A DNA stretch of 41,657 nucleotides from Marinobacter sp. (GCA_014762755.1 JABURI010000092.1:1-41657); one strand, 5' to 3'; counted from the stretch's first letter, positions 8,250 through 16,645 are shown. Made by a program: numbers and translations. The notes: a model not told the origin generated them from the sequence alone.

Positions 8250-9152
8250 ATGAAAAAGACGGACTGGCCCATTCGCTGGGATTTGCTGTTACGCTATCGA
8301 CTGATCGAGACGATTGCCTTGTGGGAAGGTCGGCTGACCACCAACCACATCTGCCACAGCTTTGGCATTGGCCGCCAGCAGGCATCCAAGGACATCAATA
8401 CTTACCTTCGGGAGCTGGCGCCGGGCAACCTGTTGTATGACCGCCATCTCAAGGGTTATGTACCGGCACCGAAATTCCGACCGGTGGTCACCCGGGGCGA
8501 AGTCGGCGAATACCTTGACCTGCTCGCCCGCCAGCAGAGCCTGAGCCATACCTTCGAGTCCCTGGATCTGGGTCTGCCCGACAGTCACGTGGTGGCGGGG
8601 CCGGGCCGGGTGATTCCTCCGGAAACCATGCGCGCCGTGGTGACCGCGACTCGCAATGGCCGACAGCTGAGGGCCAGCTACACCTCACTGAGCCGCCCCG
8701 AGCCGGTGGAAACCATACTCGAACCCCACACTCTGGTATGCACCGGTGACAGCTGGCACCTGAGAGCATGGTGTGACTCCAATCGGGAGTTTCGGGACTT
8801 TGCCCTGAGCCGGCTACGGACGGTACCCGAAGCCCTGCGCCAGCGGGCCCGCCACACCAGTCAGCACGACGAGGACTGGATCCGGGAGGTCACCCTGGTG
8901 ATCACACCGGATCACCGCCTTACCAACGCCCAGCAGGACATCATCGCCCGTGACTACGGCATGCAGGGCGGCCGCCTGACTATCCGGACCCGGGCTGCGC
9001 TGACGCCGTATGTGCTGTCACGCATGGGCATCACCTTTGACAACGAACATCCGGATCCCCTGGTCCAGCAACTGGAACTGGCCAACCCGGACGAGCTTGG
9101 GTTCGGCAGCCGCAGGGAACAGGCACTCAAAGCGGTGGCCGGACTCTGCTAG
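8250..9152 (+). CDS. WYL-domain transcriptional regulator (CapW/BrxR-like layout)
   Basis: A 300-residue protein. N-terminal winged helix (about 8-75) with the sequence WDLLLRYRLIETIALWEGRLTTNHICHSFGIGRQQASKDINTYLRE; central WYL domain (about 125-200: LRASYTSLSRPEPVETILEPHTLVCTGDSWHLRAWC) and a C-terminal WCX-like region (about 210-295). This order and length match the CapW/BrxR group of ligand-sensing repressors, often found beside phage-defence systems. Here the neighbours are a MFS gene and a secreted nuclease, with no defence genes visible, so it is an orphan. RBS is weak (GGAT, close to ATG). The downstream nuclease starts 10 nt after the stop, suggesting cotranscription. Confidence 0.87.
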   Translation: MKKTDWPIRWDLLLRYRLIETIALWEGRLTTNHICHSFGIGRQQASKDINTYLRELAPGNLLYDRHLKGYVPAPKFRPVVTRGEVGEYLDLLARQQSLSHTFESLDLGLPDSHVVAGPGRVIPPETMRAVVTATRNGRQLRASYTSLSRPEPVETILEPHTLVCTGDSWHLRAWCDSNREFRDFALSRLRTVPEALRQRARHTSQHDEDWIREVTLVITPDHRLTNAQQDIIARDYGMQGGRLTIRTRAALTPYVLSRMGITFDNEHPDPLVQQLELANPDELGFGSRREQALKAVAGLC

Positions 9153-9162
9153 ACTGCCGGGC

Positions 9163-10917
9163 GTGAAATCATCCGCGCTGTTCATCACCACGACGCTTGT
9201 TCTCTCTCTGCTGACGCCCCTCTCGTCAGCAGCCGGTTCCTGTGGCGACGCCACCACAGCCATTGCCCGGATCCAGGGTGAGGGAGACCAGTCCCCGATC
9301 ACCGGCCATACCGTCACCGTTGAGGGTATTCTGAGCCTCGATGCCCGAGAGAACGGCGGCTTCCGAGGCTTTTACCTGCAACAGGCCGACGATGAAACCG
9401 ATGGCAATCCGGCCACCTCGGAAGCCCTGTTTGTCTACACCCGTCGCCAGCAGGGCACCCTGGGCCAACGGCTTCGTGTGACCGGCGAGGTGCGGGAATT
9501 TCACGGGCTCACCGAACTGGTCAATATCCGGGAGCTGACAGTATGCGGACCGGAGGCCTTGCCCGAACCGGTAATACTGGAGCCGGCCACGGCCGACACC
9601 TACGAAAGCCTTGAAAACATGCGGGTCGCCATCCCTACGCCCCTGACCGTTATCGACAACTATAACCTGGCGCGTTACGGCGAACTCACCCTGGCGACCG
9701 GCGATCGGGTGATTGCCACCGAATACCTGCCACCCGGCCCCTCGGCCGGCAAGTCCGATAGCCCGACCAGCAGGCCGATCACGCTTGATGACGGCCGGGG
9801 CAAACGCGATCCACGCCCGGTTCCCTGGCCGCCGGAAGGTCTCGGTACCGACCATACCGTGCGCACCGGCGACACCGTGCGCAAGGTACGTGGGGTGTTG
9901 GACTTCCGGTTCGGACAATGGCGGGTCCAGCCCGAGTCAACGCCGGAGTTCCTTTCGACCAACGCGAGGGAGCCGGCGCCGGAGCACCCCGGCAGGTCGG
10001 TTTTGCGGGTGATGACCCTCAACCTCGCCAACCTGTTCAACGGTGATGGCCGGGGCGGCGACTTCCCGACACCCAGGGGCGCGACGTCCGAATCGGCCTA
10101 CCGGCAGCAACAGGCACGCCTGGTGTCGGCACTGACCGCCCCCGACCCCGACATCCTGGCGGTCAGTGAACTGGAAAATGACGGTTACGGTGAACACAGC
10201 GCCGCAGCCACACTGGCACAGGCACTGGGCCCCCAATGGCGCTACATCCGGACACCGGGCAAGGACGGCAACGACGCCATCCGTACCCTCCTTTACTATC
10301 GCCAGGACCGGGTGGTCCCGGTCGGCAACGCGGCCCGGTTGACCGGTGCTCCCTTCCACAACGCGGGCCGGCCACCACTGGCACAGGCGTTCCGGTTACG
10401 AAATGGTAAAGCGTCCATCCGGGTAGTGGTTCCCCACCTCAAATCCAAATCCTGCCGCGGAGCCACCGGCGCAGACCGGGATCAGGGCGATGGCCAGGGC
10501 TGCTACGCCCACCGAAGAACCCTGGCCGCCGGGGCAATCGCCGACTGGCTCGATCAGCTGCCCGGGCACGAGAATATGGCCGGCACCCTGATCACCGGGG
10601 ATTTCAACAGCTACACCCGGGAAACACCACTGCAACGGCTCCGCGAACGGGGTTACACCAGCATGGTGGCACACTTCCATCCCTGCACAGCCGGGCACTG
10701 CCCTCATTACACCTACCGCTACAAGGGCCGCAAGGGCTCCCTCGATCATGCCCTGGCCTCTGCCGGTCTTGCAGGACGGGTCGTGAACGCCGTCACCTGG
10801 CGCATCAACGCCGACGAACCCAGGGCGCTCGGCTACCAATATGATATTGCCCCGAACAGTGTCGGACCCTGGCGCTCCTCGGATCATAATCCGGTTATCG
10901 TCGACATTCGGCTCTGA
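9163..10917 (+). CDS. Secreted endonuclease/exonuclease/phosphatase-family nuclease (ExeM/NucH-like)
   Basis: Extracellular DNase-type protein, 584 residues from GTG 9163. The ORF track's start at 9010 lies inside the WYL gene; from the GTG the product opens with a signal peptide (LFITTTLVLSLLTPLSSAAGS). An OB-fold segment of the YhcR type follows (about 40-140: GHTVTVEGILSLDARENGGFRGFYLQQ), then the EEP catalytic domain (about 280-580): VMTLNLANLFN, VSELENDGYG, LITGDFNSY, and SSDHNPVIVDI with the metal and catalytic residues in place. Cys pairs in the catalytic domain (KSKSCRGATG...GQGCYAHRR; HPCTAGHCPHY) fit a secreted, disulphide-bonded enzyme. Roles in this family include eDNA scavenging and biofilm turnover. 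Confidence 0.87.
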   Translation: MKSSALFITTTLVLSLLTPLSSAAGSCGDATTAIARIQGEGDQSPITGHTVTVEGILSLDARENGGFRGFYLQQADDETDGNPATSEALFVYTRRQQGTLGQRLRVTGEVREFHGLTELVNIRELTVCGPEALPEPVILEPATADTYESLENMRVAIPTPLTVIDNYNLARYGELTLATGDRVIATEYLPPGPSAGKSDSPTSRPITLDDGRGKRDPRPVPWPPEGLGTDHTVRTGDTVRKVRGVLDFRFGQWRVQPESTPEFLSTNAREPAPEHPGRSVLRVMTLNLANLFNGDGRGGDFPTPRGATSESAYRQQQARLVSALTAPDPDILAVSELENDGYGEHSAAATLAQALGPQWRYIRTPGKDGNDAIRTLLYYRQDRVVPVGNAARLTGAPFHNAGRPPLAQAFRLRNGKASIRVVVPHLKSKSCRGATGADRDQGDGQGCYAHRRTLAAGAIADWLDQLPGHENMAGTLITGDFNSYTRETPLQRLRERGYTSMVAHFHPCTAGHCPHYTYRYKGRKGSLDHALASAGLAGRVVNAVTWRINADEPRALGYQYDIAPNSVGPWRSSDHNPVIVDIRL

Positions 10918-11040
10918 CCCCCTCGGTGCATACGTCCGATGCCGGTGACTCCCGCGCCCGCGGCGAAGGGCGGCGCAGCCAAGGCCGAGTGATCGTCGAC
11001 AGGTAAACTGGAACAGTGTTTCACTCCAACAGGACCTGTG

Positions 11041-11928
11041 ATGAGAATTCCGGCCCCGAATTTCTGGCCCGCCGCCCGCACCGGGCAGCGGTGGCTGCTG
11101 AATGCCCGCCGCCGGGTGAGCACCGTCGACGGGCACCGCATGGTGTACCTGGAGCGGGGCGCCCCCGGCCCCGATCGCCCGACGGTGCTGCTGATCCACG
11201 GCTTTGCGGCCATGAAGGAGAACTGGGCCTTCTGGTTACAACGGCTCCCGCGACACTGGCACCTGCTGGTACCGGATGTTCCCGGTCTGGGCGAGAGCGA
11301 TTACCGGAAGGATGTCAGCTACCGCTATGTAGCCCAGGCATTGCGCCTGCGGGACTGGCTTGCCAGCCTGCCGACGGACAACATTCATCTGGTTGGCAGT
11401 TCCATGGGGGGTGCCATCGCCGCCGTGCTGGCCCACGAGATGGCCCAGGCGCCCAAATCCCTGACCCTGCTCAACAGTGCCGGCATTCCCGAACACCCCG
11501 ATGTGGACCTCGATTCGCCGTTCGAGACGGATCGTGACGACCTCTTGATTCCCCGGGACTGGAAGGGCGTCTATCGCATGTTCAACAGCGTCGGTAACGG
11601 CAAGGCTACGGCAACGGGCATCGCCATGGCCGGCCTGCTCGGGCCGGACCTGTTGAGCCGCACCGACGCCCTGCGGCATATTTTTGCCGATATGGTGGCA
11701 GATGCTCTCGCCCCGGCCCGCTACCTGGGGCCGGACACGCCGCCACTGCAGGTCCAGTGGGGGGATCGGGACGTGATCACTCCGACCCGGTGTGTCCGCT
11801 GGTTTGAGACCGCCACCCCGGACGCCGAAGTGCACGTGTTCCGGCATGTGGGGCACCTGCCCATGCTTGAAACGCCGGGCAAGTCAGCCGCTGTGCTGAC
11901 GCGTTTTGTTGAACGCCATGCCAGCTGA
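11041..11928 (+). CDS. Alpha/beta hydrolase (lipase/esterase-like)
   Basis: A 295-residue alpha/beta hydrolase from ATG 11041, which has AGGA 6 nt upstream; the GTG just before it (11038) is less likely. Motifs: VLLIHGFAAMKENW (oxyanion loop), HLVGSSMGGAIAA (nucleophile elbow, Ser121), WGDRDVITP (acid) and HVGHLPMLETP (His). The HGF-A-KENW pattern is typical of monoglyceride/lipase-like hydrolases of marine gammaproteobacteria. No clear signal peptide: the N-terminus is basic and weakly hydrophobic, so the protein is probably cytosolic. It follows the nuclease by 120 nt. Substrate unknown. Confidence 0.82.
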   Translation: MRIPAPNFWPAARTGQRWLLNARRRVSTVDGHRMVYLERGAPGPDRPTVLLIHGFAAMKENWAFWLQRLPRHWHLLVPDVPGLGESDYRKDVSYRYVAQALRLRDWLASLPTDNIHLVGSSMGGAIAAVLAHEMAQAPKSLTLLNSAGIPEHPDVDLDSPFETDRDDLLIPRDWKGVYRMFNSVGNGKATATGIAMAGLLGPDLLSRTDALRHIFADMVADALAPARYLGPDTPPLQVQWGDRDVITPTRCVRWFETATPDAEVHVFRHVGHLPMLETPGKSAAVLTRFVERHAS

Positions 11929-11955
11929 CAGCGACGCGAGCAATGAATCGGGTCA

Positions 11956-11975
11956 GTCGGGCCAGTTGGCCCGAC
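11956..11975 (+). terminator. GC-rich hairpin after the alpha/beta hydrolase gene
   Basis: Perfect 8-bp stem GTCGGGCC-AGTT-GGCCCGAC 28 nt past the stop. No U-tract follows, so it may only protect the transcript end. Confidence 0.35.
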
Positions 11976-12085
11976 CGGCCTTGCGCCCCGTCAGACCAGC
12001 CATGGGATTGCCCGGCCATCCCGGCATAATCCCTCACCATCACCGCCCCATTACATAACAAAAACGGTACTGAACGAGGAAACCC

Positions 12086-13129
12086 ATGCGCGCCTCCGTC
12101 TCGACTGCTCAGGATCTGGGGATGCCGGCCATATACCTGCACACCCTGGCCGAACTGCTACACACGATTGGCGTCGACGACCAGGACCTTCTGCTCCGCG
12201 TTGGCCTGGACCCGACCCGCCTGAACTGTCCGGAGCTCCGGGTTAGCCAGGCCCAGGCCAGCGAGTTTGTCACCCGAGCCATCATCGAAAGCGGAGAACC
12301 CGGCCTGGGCATCCTGCTGGCCCGGGAAATGAAGCTTCCCCTGCATGGCACCCTGGGTACCGCGGTCATGAGCAGCCGGACCCTGAAGGACGCTCTCGAT
12401 CTGGTCACCCGCTACCTCACCCTGCGCGCGCCCCACCTCAAGGTGAGCCGGCACAGGCTCGAAGGCAAGGCCCGATACACGGTGTCCTGCAACGTCGACA
12501 TGGGACCGCTGCAGGGTTTTATCCTCGACGCCACCCTGTTTGGCTGTGTCTTCATGGGCGCCCAGCTGACCGGCGCGCCGGTGGACGGCACACGAATCAT
12601 CAGGCGCGGTCCGGAACCCCACTATTTCCCCAGGTTCCGCCAGATCATCCCGGTACCGGTGGAGTACGAAGCCCCGGAAGACGCGCTGATCATTCCCGAG
12701 AGCCGGCTGGCCCTGCCAATCCGCTTTACCGACGACCAGCTGGCTGCCGCCTCCCGGGCCCAGTGCGAGGAGGCCCTGCAACGCCTGACCGAGGATGCAT
12801 GCTTCGCCAGCCGGGTAAGACGGGTCATTGAAACCAGCCACCCATTCCCCCCGAAGCTGGCACGCGTGGCCGGCACTCTGTTTGTCTCGGAACGGACCCT
12901 GAAACGGCGCTTGCAGGAAGAGGATGCCAGTTTCCAGAACCTGGTGGACCAGGTCCGGCTGGATCGGGCGGGGGAACTGCTCACCAGTACCGGCATGAAC
13001 CTGAGCCAGATTGCCGATGCCCTCGGCTACGCCGACGCTGCCAACTTCACCCGCGCCTTCAAGCGCTGGACCGGCATCAGCCCCAGCCAATACCGCAATG
13101 GCGCACTCCGGCCCATGGCCACCGCCTGA
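12086..13129 (+). CDS. AraC-family transcriptional regulator (OruR/ArgR-like N-domain)
   Basis: A 347-residue AraC regulator with an N-terminal 'arabinose-binding-like' domain (about 20-210: LLRVGLDPTRLNCPELRVSQAQASEFVTRA, HGTLGTAVMSSRTLKDALDLVTRYLTLRAPH) and a C-terminal double helix-turn-helix (about 245-340: PPKLARVAGTLFVSERTLKRRLQEEDASFQNLVDQVRLDRAGELL, MNLSQIADALGYADAANFTRAFKRWTGISPSQYR). The same architecture is found in regulators of lipase, alkane, ornithine and fatty-acid genes. RBS GAGGAA is 6 nt before ATG. The preceding hydrolase gene is a natural target (inference). Its stop codon directly abuts that of queE on the other strand. Confidence 0.9.
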   Translation: MRASVSTAQDLGMPAIYLHTLAELLHTIGVDDQDLLLRVGLDPTRLNCPELRVSQAQASEFVTRAIIESGEPGLGILLAREMKLPLHGTLGTAVMSSRTLKDALDLVTRYLTLRAPHLKVSRHRLEGKARYTVSCNVDMGPLQGFILDATLFGCVFMGAQLTGAPVDGTRIIRRGPEPHYFPRFRQIIPVPVEYEAPEDALIIPESRLALPIRFTDDQLAAASRAQCEEALQRLTEDACFASRVRRVIETSHPFPPKLARVAGTLFVSERTLKRRLQEEDASFQNLVDQVRLDRAGELLTSTGMNLSQIADALGYADAANFTRAFKRWTGISPSQYRNGALRPMATA

Positions 13130-13786
13130 TCAGTCGATCCCGATGATCTTGTGCATCTGCAGGGTCAGGCGCCAGCGGGGGTGGGCGAGACAGTAGTCGG
13201 TCGCCTTACTGGTATTGCTCTGCTTGACCGGGTCGTCGCCGCTCGCGGGAAGGCTCGGAGAGGCCATGGGAGACAGGAAATAATGACGGGCCCGGATATG
13301 CTCAAACCGCTCCGGCATGGCCAGCGGCTGCGGATAGACGAGCTTGAGCTCATCACAGGCTTCGATGACCACCGGCGCATCCGCCTTGGGGCTGACACAC
13401 AGCCAGTCGATACCGGCCGGCGCCGCCAGGGTGCCGTTGGTCTCCACACCCACTTCGAAACCGGCGCGATGGAAAGCGTCGATCAGCGCCTCGTCCAACT
13501 GCAGCAGGGGCTCACCTCCGGTGCATACCACGTAGGGCCGGCCCGGCGCGTCGGGCCAGAGACTCTGGATATGTCGGGCCAGATCGTCCGCGGTTTCAAA
13601 CCGGCCACCGTTCTGGCCATCGGTGCCGACAAAGTCGGTATCACAGAAATCGCACACCGCACTGGCGCGATCCTTTTCCCGGCCGGTCCACAGGTTACAC
13701 TTGCTGAACCGGCAGAAGACCGCTGCCCGGCCCGCCTGGGCACCTTCTCCCTGGAGCGTGTAGAACGCCTCTTTGACCCGGTACAT
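13130..13786 (-). CDS. queE: 7-carboxy-7-deazaguanine synthase QueE
   Basis: Radical-SAM enzyme converting 6-carboxy-tetrahydropterin to 7-carboxy-7-deazaguanine in queuosine biosynthesis. 218 residues from ATG 13786 ([19 protein letters not shown]); the track's 27 earlier codons lie within queC. The cluster motif is CX14CX2C (CNLW...CDFCDT), the variant seen in gammaproteobacterial QueE rather than the usual CX3CX2C. Further motifs: YVVCTGGEPLLQLD and FEVGVETNGTL. The start codon shares one base with the queC stop (TGATG), so translation is coupled. The C-terminus ends in PRWRLTLQMHKIIGID as in other QueE proteins. Confidence 0.95.
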   Translation of the reverse strand: MYRVKEAFYTLQGEGAQAGRAAVFCRFSKCNLWTGREKDRASAVCDFCDTDFVGTDGQNGGRFETADDLARHIQSLWPDAPGRPYVVCTGGEPLLQLDEALIDAFHRAGFEVGVETNGTLAAPAGIDWLCVSPKADAPVVIEACDELKLVYPQPLAMPERFEHIRARHYFLSPMASPSLPASGDDPVKQSNTSKATDYCLAHPRWRLTLQMHKIIGID

Positions 13787-14451
13787 CAGGCCTGCTCCTC
13801 GTATTCCAGCGGATCGGTCACACCGTTGGCGACAAAGGCCTCGAGCCGTTCCACGCAGGAACCGCAACGGCCACAGGCCTTGTCACGGCCGTTGTAACAC
13901 GTCCAGGTCAGACCGTAGTCCAGGCCCAGCTTCAATCCCTCGGCCAGGATCTCGCCCTTGTCCATGCGGATGAACGGCGCTTCGATACCCACCGGCTCGT
14001 AGTTGGCCACACGGCATACCGCATCCATCTTCTCGACGAATTCGGGACGGCAGTCCGGATAGATTGCATGGTCTCCGCCGTGGGCGCCGAACCAGACGGC
14101 CGAGGCGCCCACGGTCACGGCGTAGCCGGTCGCCAGGGACAGCAGAATCATGTTGCGGTTGGGCACGACCGTCGCCTTCATGCTGTCCTCCTCGTAGTGC
14201 CCCTCCGGTACCTCGATGTCGGAAGTCAGGGAAGAACCGCTCATGACCCCGGACATGGCCCGGATATCAATCTCCTTGTGGGGAATACCCAGGTCCGCGC
14301 ACACCTGCCGGGCGCAATCCAGCTCCCGAACATGGCGCTGGCCATAATTGAAGGACAGGGCATGGACCTCGTAGCCACGGGCCCGGGCCAGATGCAGAAG
14401 GGTGAAGGAGTCCATGCCTCCGGAATAGATTACAACCACGGTATCAGTCAT
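13786..14451 (-). CDS. queC: 7-cyano-7-deazaguanine (preQ0) synthase QueC
   Basis: ATP-dependent enzyme converting 7-carboxy-7-deazaguanine to preQ0, the step after QueE. 221 residues, normal length. PP-loop ATPase motif [11 protein letters not shown] near the N-terminus, core [40 protein letters not shown], and a zinc site [15 protein letters not shown] near the C-terminus. RBS GGGAG is 6 nt before ATG. First gene of the queC-queE operon. I looked for a preQ1 riboswitch in the 70 nt upstream and did not recognise one. Confidence 0.96.
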   Translation of the reverse strand: MTDTVVVIYSGGMDSFTLLHLARARGYEVHALSFNYGQRHVRELDCARQVCADLGIPHKEIDIRAMSGVMSGSSLTSDIEVPEGHYEEDSMKATVVPNRNMILLSLATGYAVTVGASAVWFGAHGGDHAIYPDCRPEFVEKMDAVCRVANYEPVGIEAPFIRMDKGEILAEGLKLGLDYGLTWTCYNGRDKACGRCGSCVERLEAFVANGVTDPLEYEEQA

Positions 14452-14607
14452 TCAGGCTCCCACAGGGTTCCGGGACAACAACGTTGTGTCATCGGGGTTT
14501 TACATTGAGTGGACATATTGTAACAGTGGACGCACAGGTTGGGTTCGCGTCTCGGGTACGGGCCGGGTAAACTCAACGAAAAACAACGCAGCAATGACCC
14601 TGACACC

Positions 14608-15120
14608 ATGACCAGCCAATTCACTCCGGCATTCATCGATTTCGAGGCGTCGAGCCTGGATCTGATTGCAAGCTACCCGATCGAGGTGGGTATCTGCATG
14701 CCGGGTGGCGAACTGCACAGCTGGTTGATCCGGCCCCATGTGCTCTGGCAGGACTGGTCACCGAGTGCGGAACAGATTCACGGCATCTCCCGGGACACCC
14801 TGACCGAGGAAGGCAAACTGGTGGAGGAAGTGGCCCACCACCTGAACCAGCTGCTGCCGGAGCAGGTGTTCTGTGACGCATGGACCTTCGACAGCTTCTG
14901 GCTGCACCGGCTGTTCCGGGCCGCCAGTGTGCAGCCCGAATTCCAGCTGGAATCCATCTCCATGCTGCTGAACAGCCAGCAGGTCCGGCAGTGGTCGGGC
15001 GTGCGCCAGCAGGTAATCTCGGAACTGGGGTTACCCGTTCACCGGGCCGCCAACGACGCCCTCATCCTGCACAAGACCTGGCGGCGTCTTATTTTCCAGG
15101 ACGAAGCCGCACTGCAATGA
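14608..15120 (+). CDS. DEDDh 3'-5' exonuclease-like protein
   Basis: A 170-residue RNase T/DnaQ-fold exonuclease. DEDDh residues can be placed: Asp11 and Glu13 in FIDFEASSLD, Asp95 in WTFDSFWLHR, His145 and Asp150 in HRAANDAL. The core also has the usual IRPHVLW and EQIHGISRDTLTEEG segments. The track begins at a TTG (14539) without support; ATG 14608 gives the normal short N-terminus, although its RBS is poor. Probably acts in nucleic-acid trimming; the specific target is unknown. Divergent from queC and convergent with the small membrane gene, overlapping it by 32 nt. Confidence 0.8.
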   Translation: MTSQFTPAFIDFEASSLDLIASYPIEVGICMPGGELHSWLIRPHVLWQDWSPSAEQIHGISRDTLTEEGKLVEEVAHHLNQLLPEQVFCDAWTFDSFWLHRLFRAASVQPEFQLESISMLLNSQQVRQWSGVRQQVISELGLPVHRAANDALILHKTWRRLIFQDEAALQ

Positions 15121-15325
15121 ACTGCAGGCCGTCCTTGAGGGTATGCAGGGTCCAGTAGGTCGCCAGGGCCATCAGTGCCGCGCCTGCGACGGTAAAGCTC
15201 AGGTCATCCCCTACGGTCTTGTCCTGGGCCAGCACCATGTAGATCGCCAGGGCGACGATCAGTGCAATTTCAACGATAAAATCAGAACGGAACTTGTTTC
15301 TGGCAGATCCGGGTTCGTCGGGCAT
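15089..15325 (-). CDS. Small two-helix membrane protein, function unknown
   Basis: 78 residues from ATG 15325 (83 from the TTG at 15340). Hydrophilic N-terminus (MPDEPGSARNKFRSD), then two hydrophobic segments (FIVEIALIVALAIYMVLAQ and FTVAGAALMALATYWTL) and a basic tail. No family recognised. The 3' end overlaps the exonuclease gene on the other strand by 32 nt. The RBS is weak for either start. Confidence 0.6.
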   Translation of the reverse strand: MPDEPGSARNKFRSDFIVEIALIVALAIYMVLAQDKTVGDDLSFTVAGAALMALATYWTLHTLKDGLQFIAVRLRPGK

Positions 15326-15445
15326 TTGCTTAGGTTTCAACCTCTGTATTCAGGATAAGTTGATTGACAGGTTAGTGTGCAAATTATCGCCAATCCGGGC
15401 TGATGGTTCTGTACGAAGTAGTGGCTACGAACTTTCCGAGATGCC

Positions 15446-15618
15446 AAAAAAAAACGCAGCCAAGATGGCTGCGTAGAAAGGAGAGATCCATTGATACCCG
15501 ACTCGGCAGGTATCGCGGATTGCACAACGTAAAAACACGTGACGCTGCGCATTATGCGCTTGCACACCGACCAGGTCTGTACGGGTTTGCCGAAGCCGGC
15601 GGGCTCTTGCAAACCGTC
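15446..15618 (-). ncRNA. Candidate small RNA (~173 nt)
   Basis: The 534-nt gap between the small membrane gene and the 90-residue gene carries a self-contained RNA-like unit on the minus strand. It has a 5' stem-loop GGTTTGC...GCAAACC (15584-15615), a GCGCATAATGCGC palindrome (about 15547-15560), a GATACC...GGTATC hairpin (about 15493-15514), and a textbook terminator: CGCAGCC-ATCTT-GGCTGCG followed by T9 (15446-15473). No good ORF fits these limits. A sigma-70-like promoter lies in the right place. I do not recognise the family. Confidence 0.5.
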
Positions 15619-15624
15619 CGATAG

Positions 15625-15654
15625 CCTATACACTGAGTAGTGAACCGAAACCAA
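15625..15654 (-). promoter_or_regulatory. Sigma-70-like promoter for the candidate small RNA
   Basis: On the minus strand TTGGTT, an 18-bp spacer and TATAGG, with a start predicted near 15618, directly before the 5' stem-loop of the candidate RNA. The -10 match is moderate. Confidence 0.35.
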
Positions 15655-15768
15655 AGAGCCGGTATGACCAGGATGATTTTACAGTTCATTGTTTACCCAG
15701 CCGCTGATTGCCAGAAAGGGCAGTCTGCGCGCGCCATGGTGAAAGACATCTAACGGCTTTCGGTCAGT

Positions 15769-15845
15769 CCCGGGAGCCTTCGCAGCGACCGGGTCAGGTT
15801 CTCCGCCAAACCCCGGTTGCCCTTGGCTCCGGGGTTTTTGTTTTT
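15769..15845 (+). promoter_or_regulatory. Attenuator-like leader with terminator before the 90-residue gene
   Basis: A strong terminator hairpin (AAACCCCGG...CCGGGGTTT, then TTGTTTTT, 15808-15845) ends only 28 nt before the ATG of the next gene and has no plus-strand gene to terminate. Its 3' arm GGCTCCGGG is complementary to an earlier CCCGGGAGCC (15769-15778, one bulged G), so a competing antiterminator pairing is possible. The pairings are seen; regulation is inference. Confidence 0.45.
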
Positions 15846-15873
15846 GCAGCCGCAAAACGACAAGGAGAACATC

Positions 15874-16146
15874 ATGAAAAGACATCCGACAACACGTGCG
15901 GCAAACCAGCCGATGGGCAACCGCCAGGGCCCGATCAAGCGCCCGGAAAAACTGCCCCTGCTGGATGCGATCTGCAAGAAGCTGAACCAGCGAGTCAACC
16001 TGGATGACGAGCAGCGGGTGCTTGGGCTGTATGAGCGAGGCTGGATCTTCAACGGTGTCCTGGCCAACCTCAGTGGTGCGGAAGCCCGATACGTGCGGGC
16101 GTTGGCGACGCGCTACAACTCCTGGATCGCCCGTCAGGTCGCCTGA
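15874..16146 (+). CDS. Small basic protein of unknown function (90 aa)
   Basis: ATG 15874 has AAGGAG 6 nt upstream; the track's longer start (15817) lies inside the terminator hairpin and is wrong. The product has a basic, probably disordered N-terminus (MKRHPTTRAANQPMGNRQGPIKRPEKLP) and a helical remainder (LLDAICKKLNQRVNLDDEQRVLGLYERGWIFNGVLANLSGAEARYVRALATRYNSWI). No membrane segment, no motif I can name. The good RBS and elaborate leader argue that it is a real gene. Confidence 0.72.
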   Translation: MKRHPTTRAANQPMGNRQGPIKRPEKLPLLDAICKKLNQRVNLDDEQRVLGLYERGWIFNGVLANLSGAEARYVRALATRYNSWIARQVA

Positions 16147-16182
16147 GCAGGCCACCCGCCCGACGCAGACAGACTGGACCGG

Positions 16183-16596
16183 TCAATGTTGCCGGTTCAG
16201 TCCCTGCAGCATCGCCATCTCACCACCATGCACCATCGCGTAGTTATTGATCACATCGTGAATCTTGTCCTGGGAGTAGGGTTTGACCACGTAGCCGTTG
16301 GCACCGGCACTGATCGCCCGCTGGATGCTCTCGATGGAATCATCCGCCGTCACCAGCACGATGTGCTGCTCCTCGCGGCGTTGCTTGAATTGCTGCATCA
16401 GTTCGTGACCATCACCATCGGGCAATCCCAGGTCCAGCAGGATGATGTGATACTCGCGGGCGTCGAACGCCTGCCTCGCTGACCCCACATCGGCCGCTTC
16501 GGTCACTTCCGTGGCACCGGCCCGGTAGAGCATTTCCACCAGGCGTTCCCGCATCAGGGGCTCGTCTTCCACCACCAGAACTTTCAGATCCGTCAT
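16183..16596 (-). CDS. Single-domain response regulator (CheY-like)
   Basis: 137 residues, receiver domain only. Acidic pair Glu10-Asp11 (VVEDEP), phospho-acceptor Asp55 (LLDLGLPDGDG), switch Thr (VTADDS) and Lys105 (VVKPYS) are all present. ATG 16596 with GGAG 8 nt upstream is preferred to the track's start at 16659. Last gene of the operon with the hybrid kinase and a small membrane protein, so it is the likely final phospho-acceptor of the kinase's Hpt domain. With no output domain it must act by protein contact, or feed another Hpt. Confidence 0.92.
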   Translation of the reverse strand: MTDLKVLVVEDEPLMRERLVEMLYRAGATEVTEAADVGSARQAFDAREYHIILLDLGLPDGDGHELMQQFKQRREEQHIVLVTADDSIESIQRAISAGANGYVVKPYSQDKIHDVINNYAMVHGGEMAMLQGLNRQH

Positions 16597-16645
16597 CGGT
16601 TTTCTCCACTGATTCCTTGGCTGTTCCGCATACAAATGCCCCCGA

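Noticed and set aside
14452-14530. Possible preQ1 riboswitch before queC
   Set aside because: I could not find the conserved preQ1 stem-loop and A-rich tail; the gene makes preQ0 but the leader looks ordinary.
15425-15445. Sequence GGCATCTCGG after the small-RNA terminator, like the 3' end of 6S RNA
   Set aside because: The 5' partner and the central bubble of 6S RNA are absent, and it lies beyond a strong terminator.
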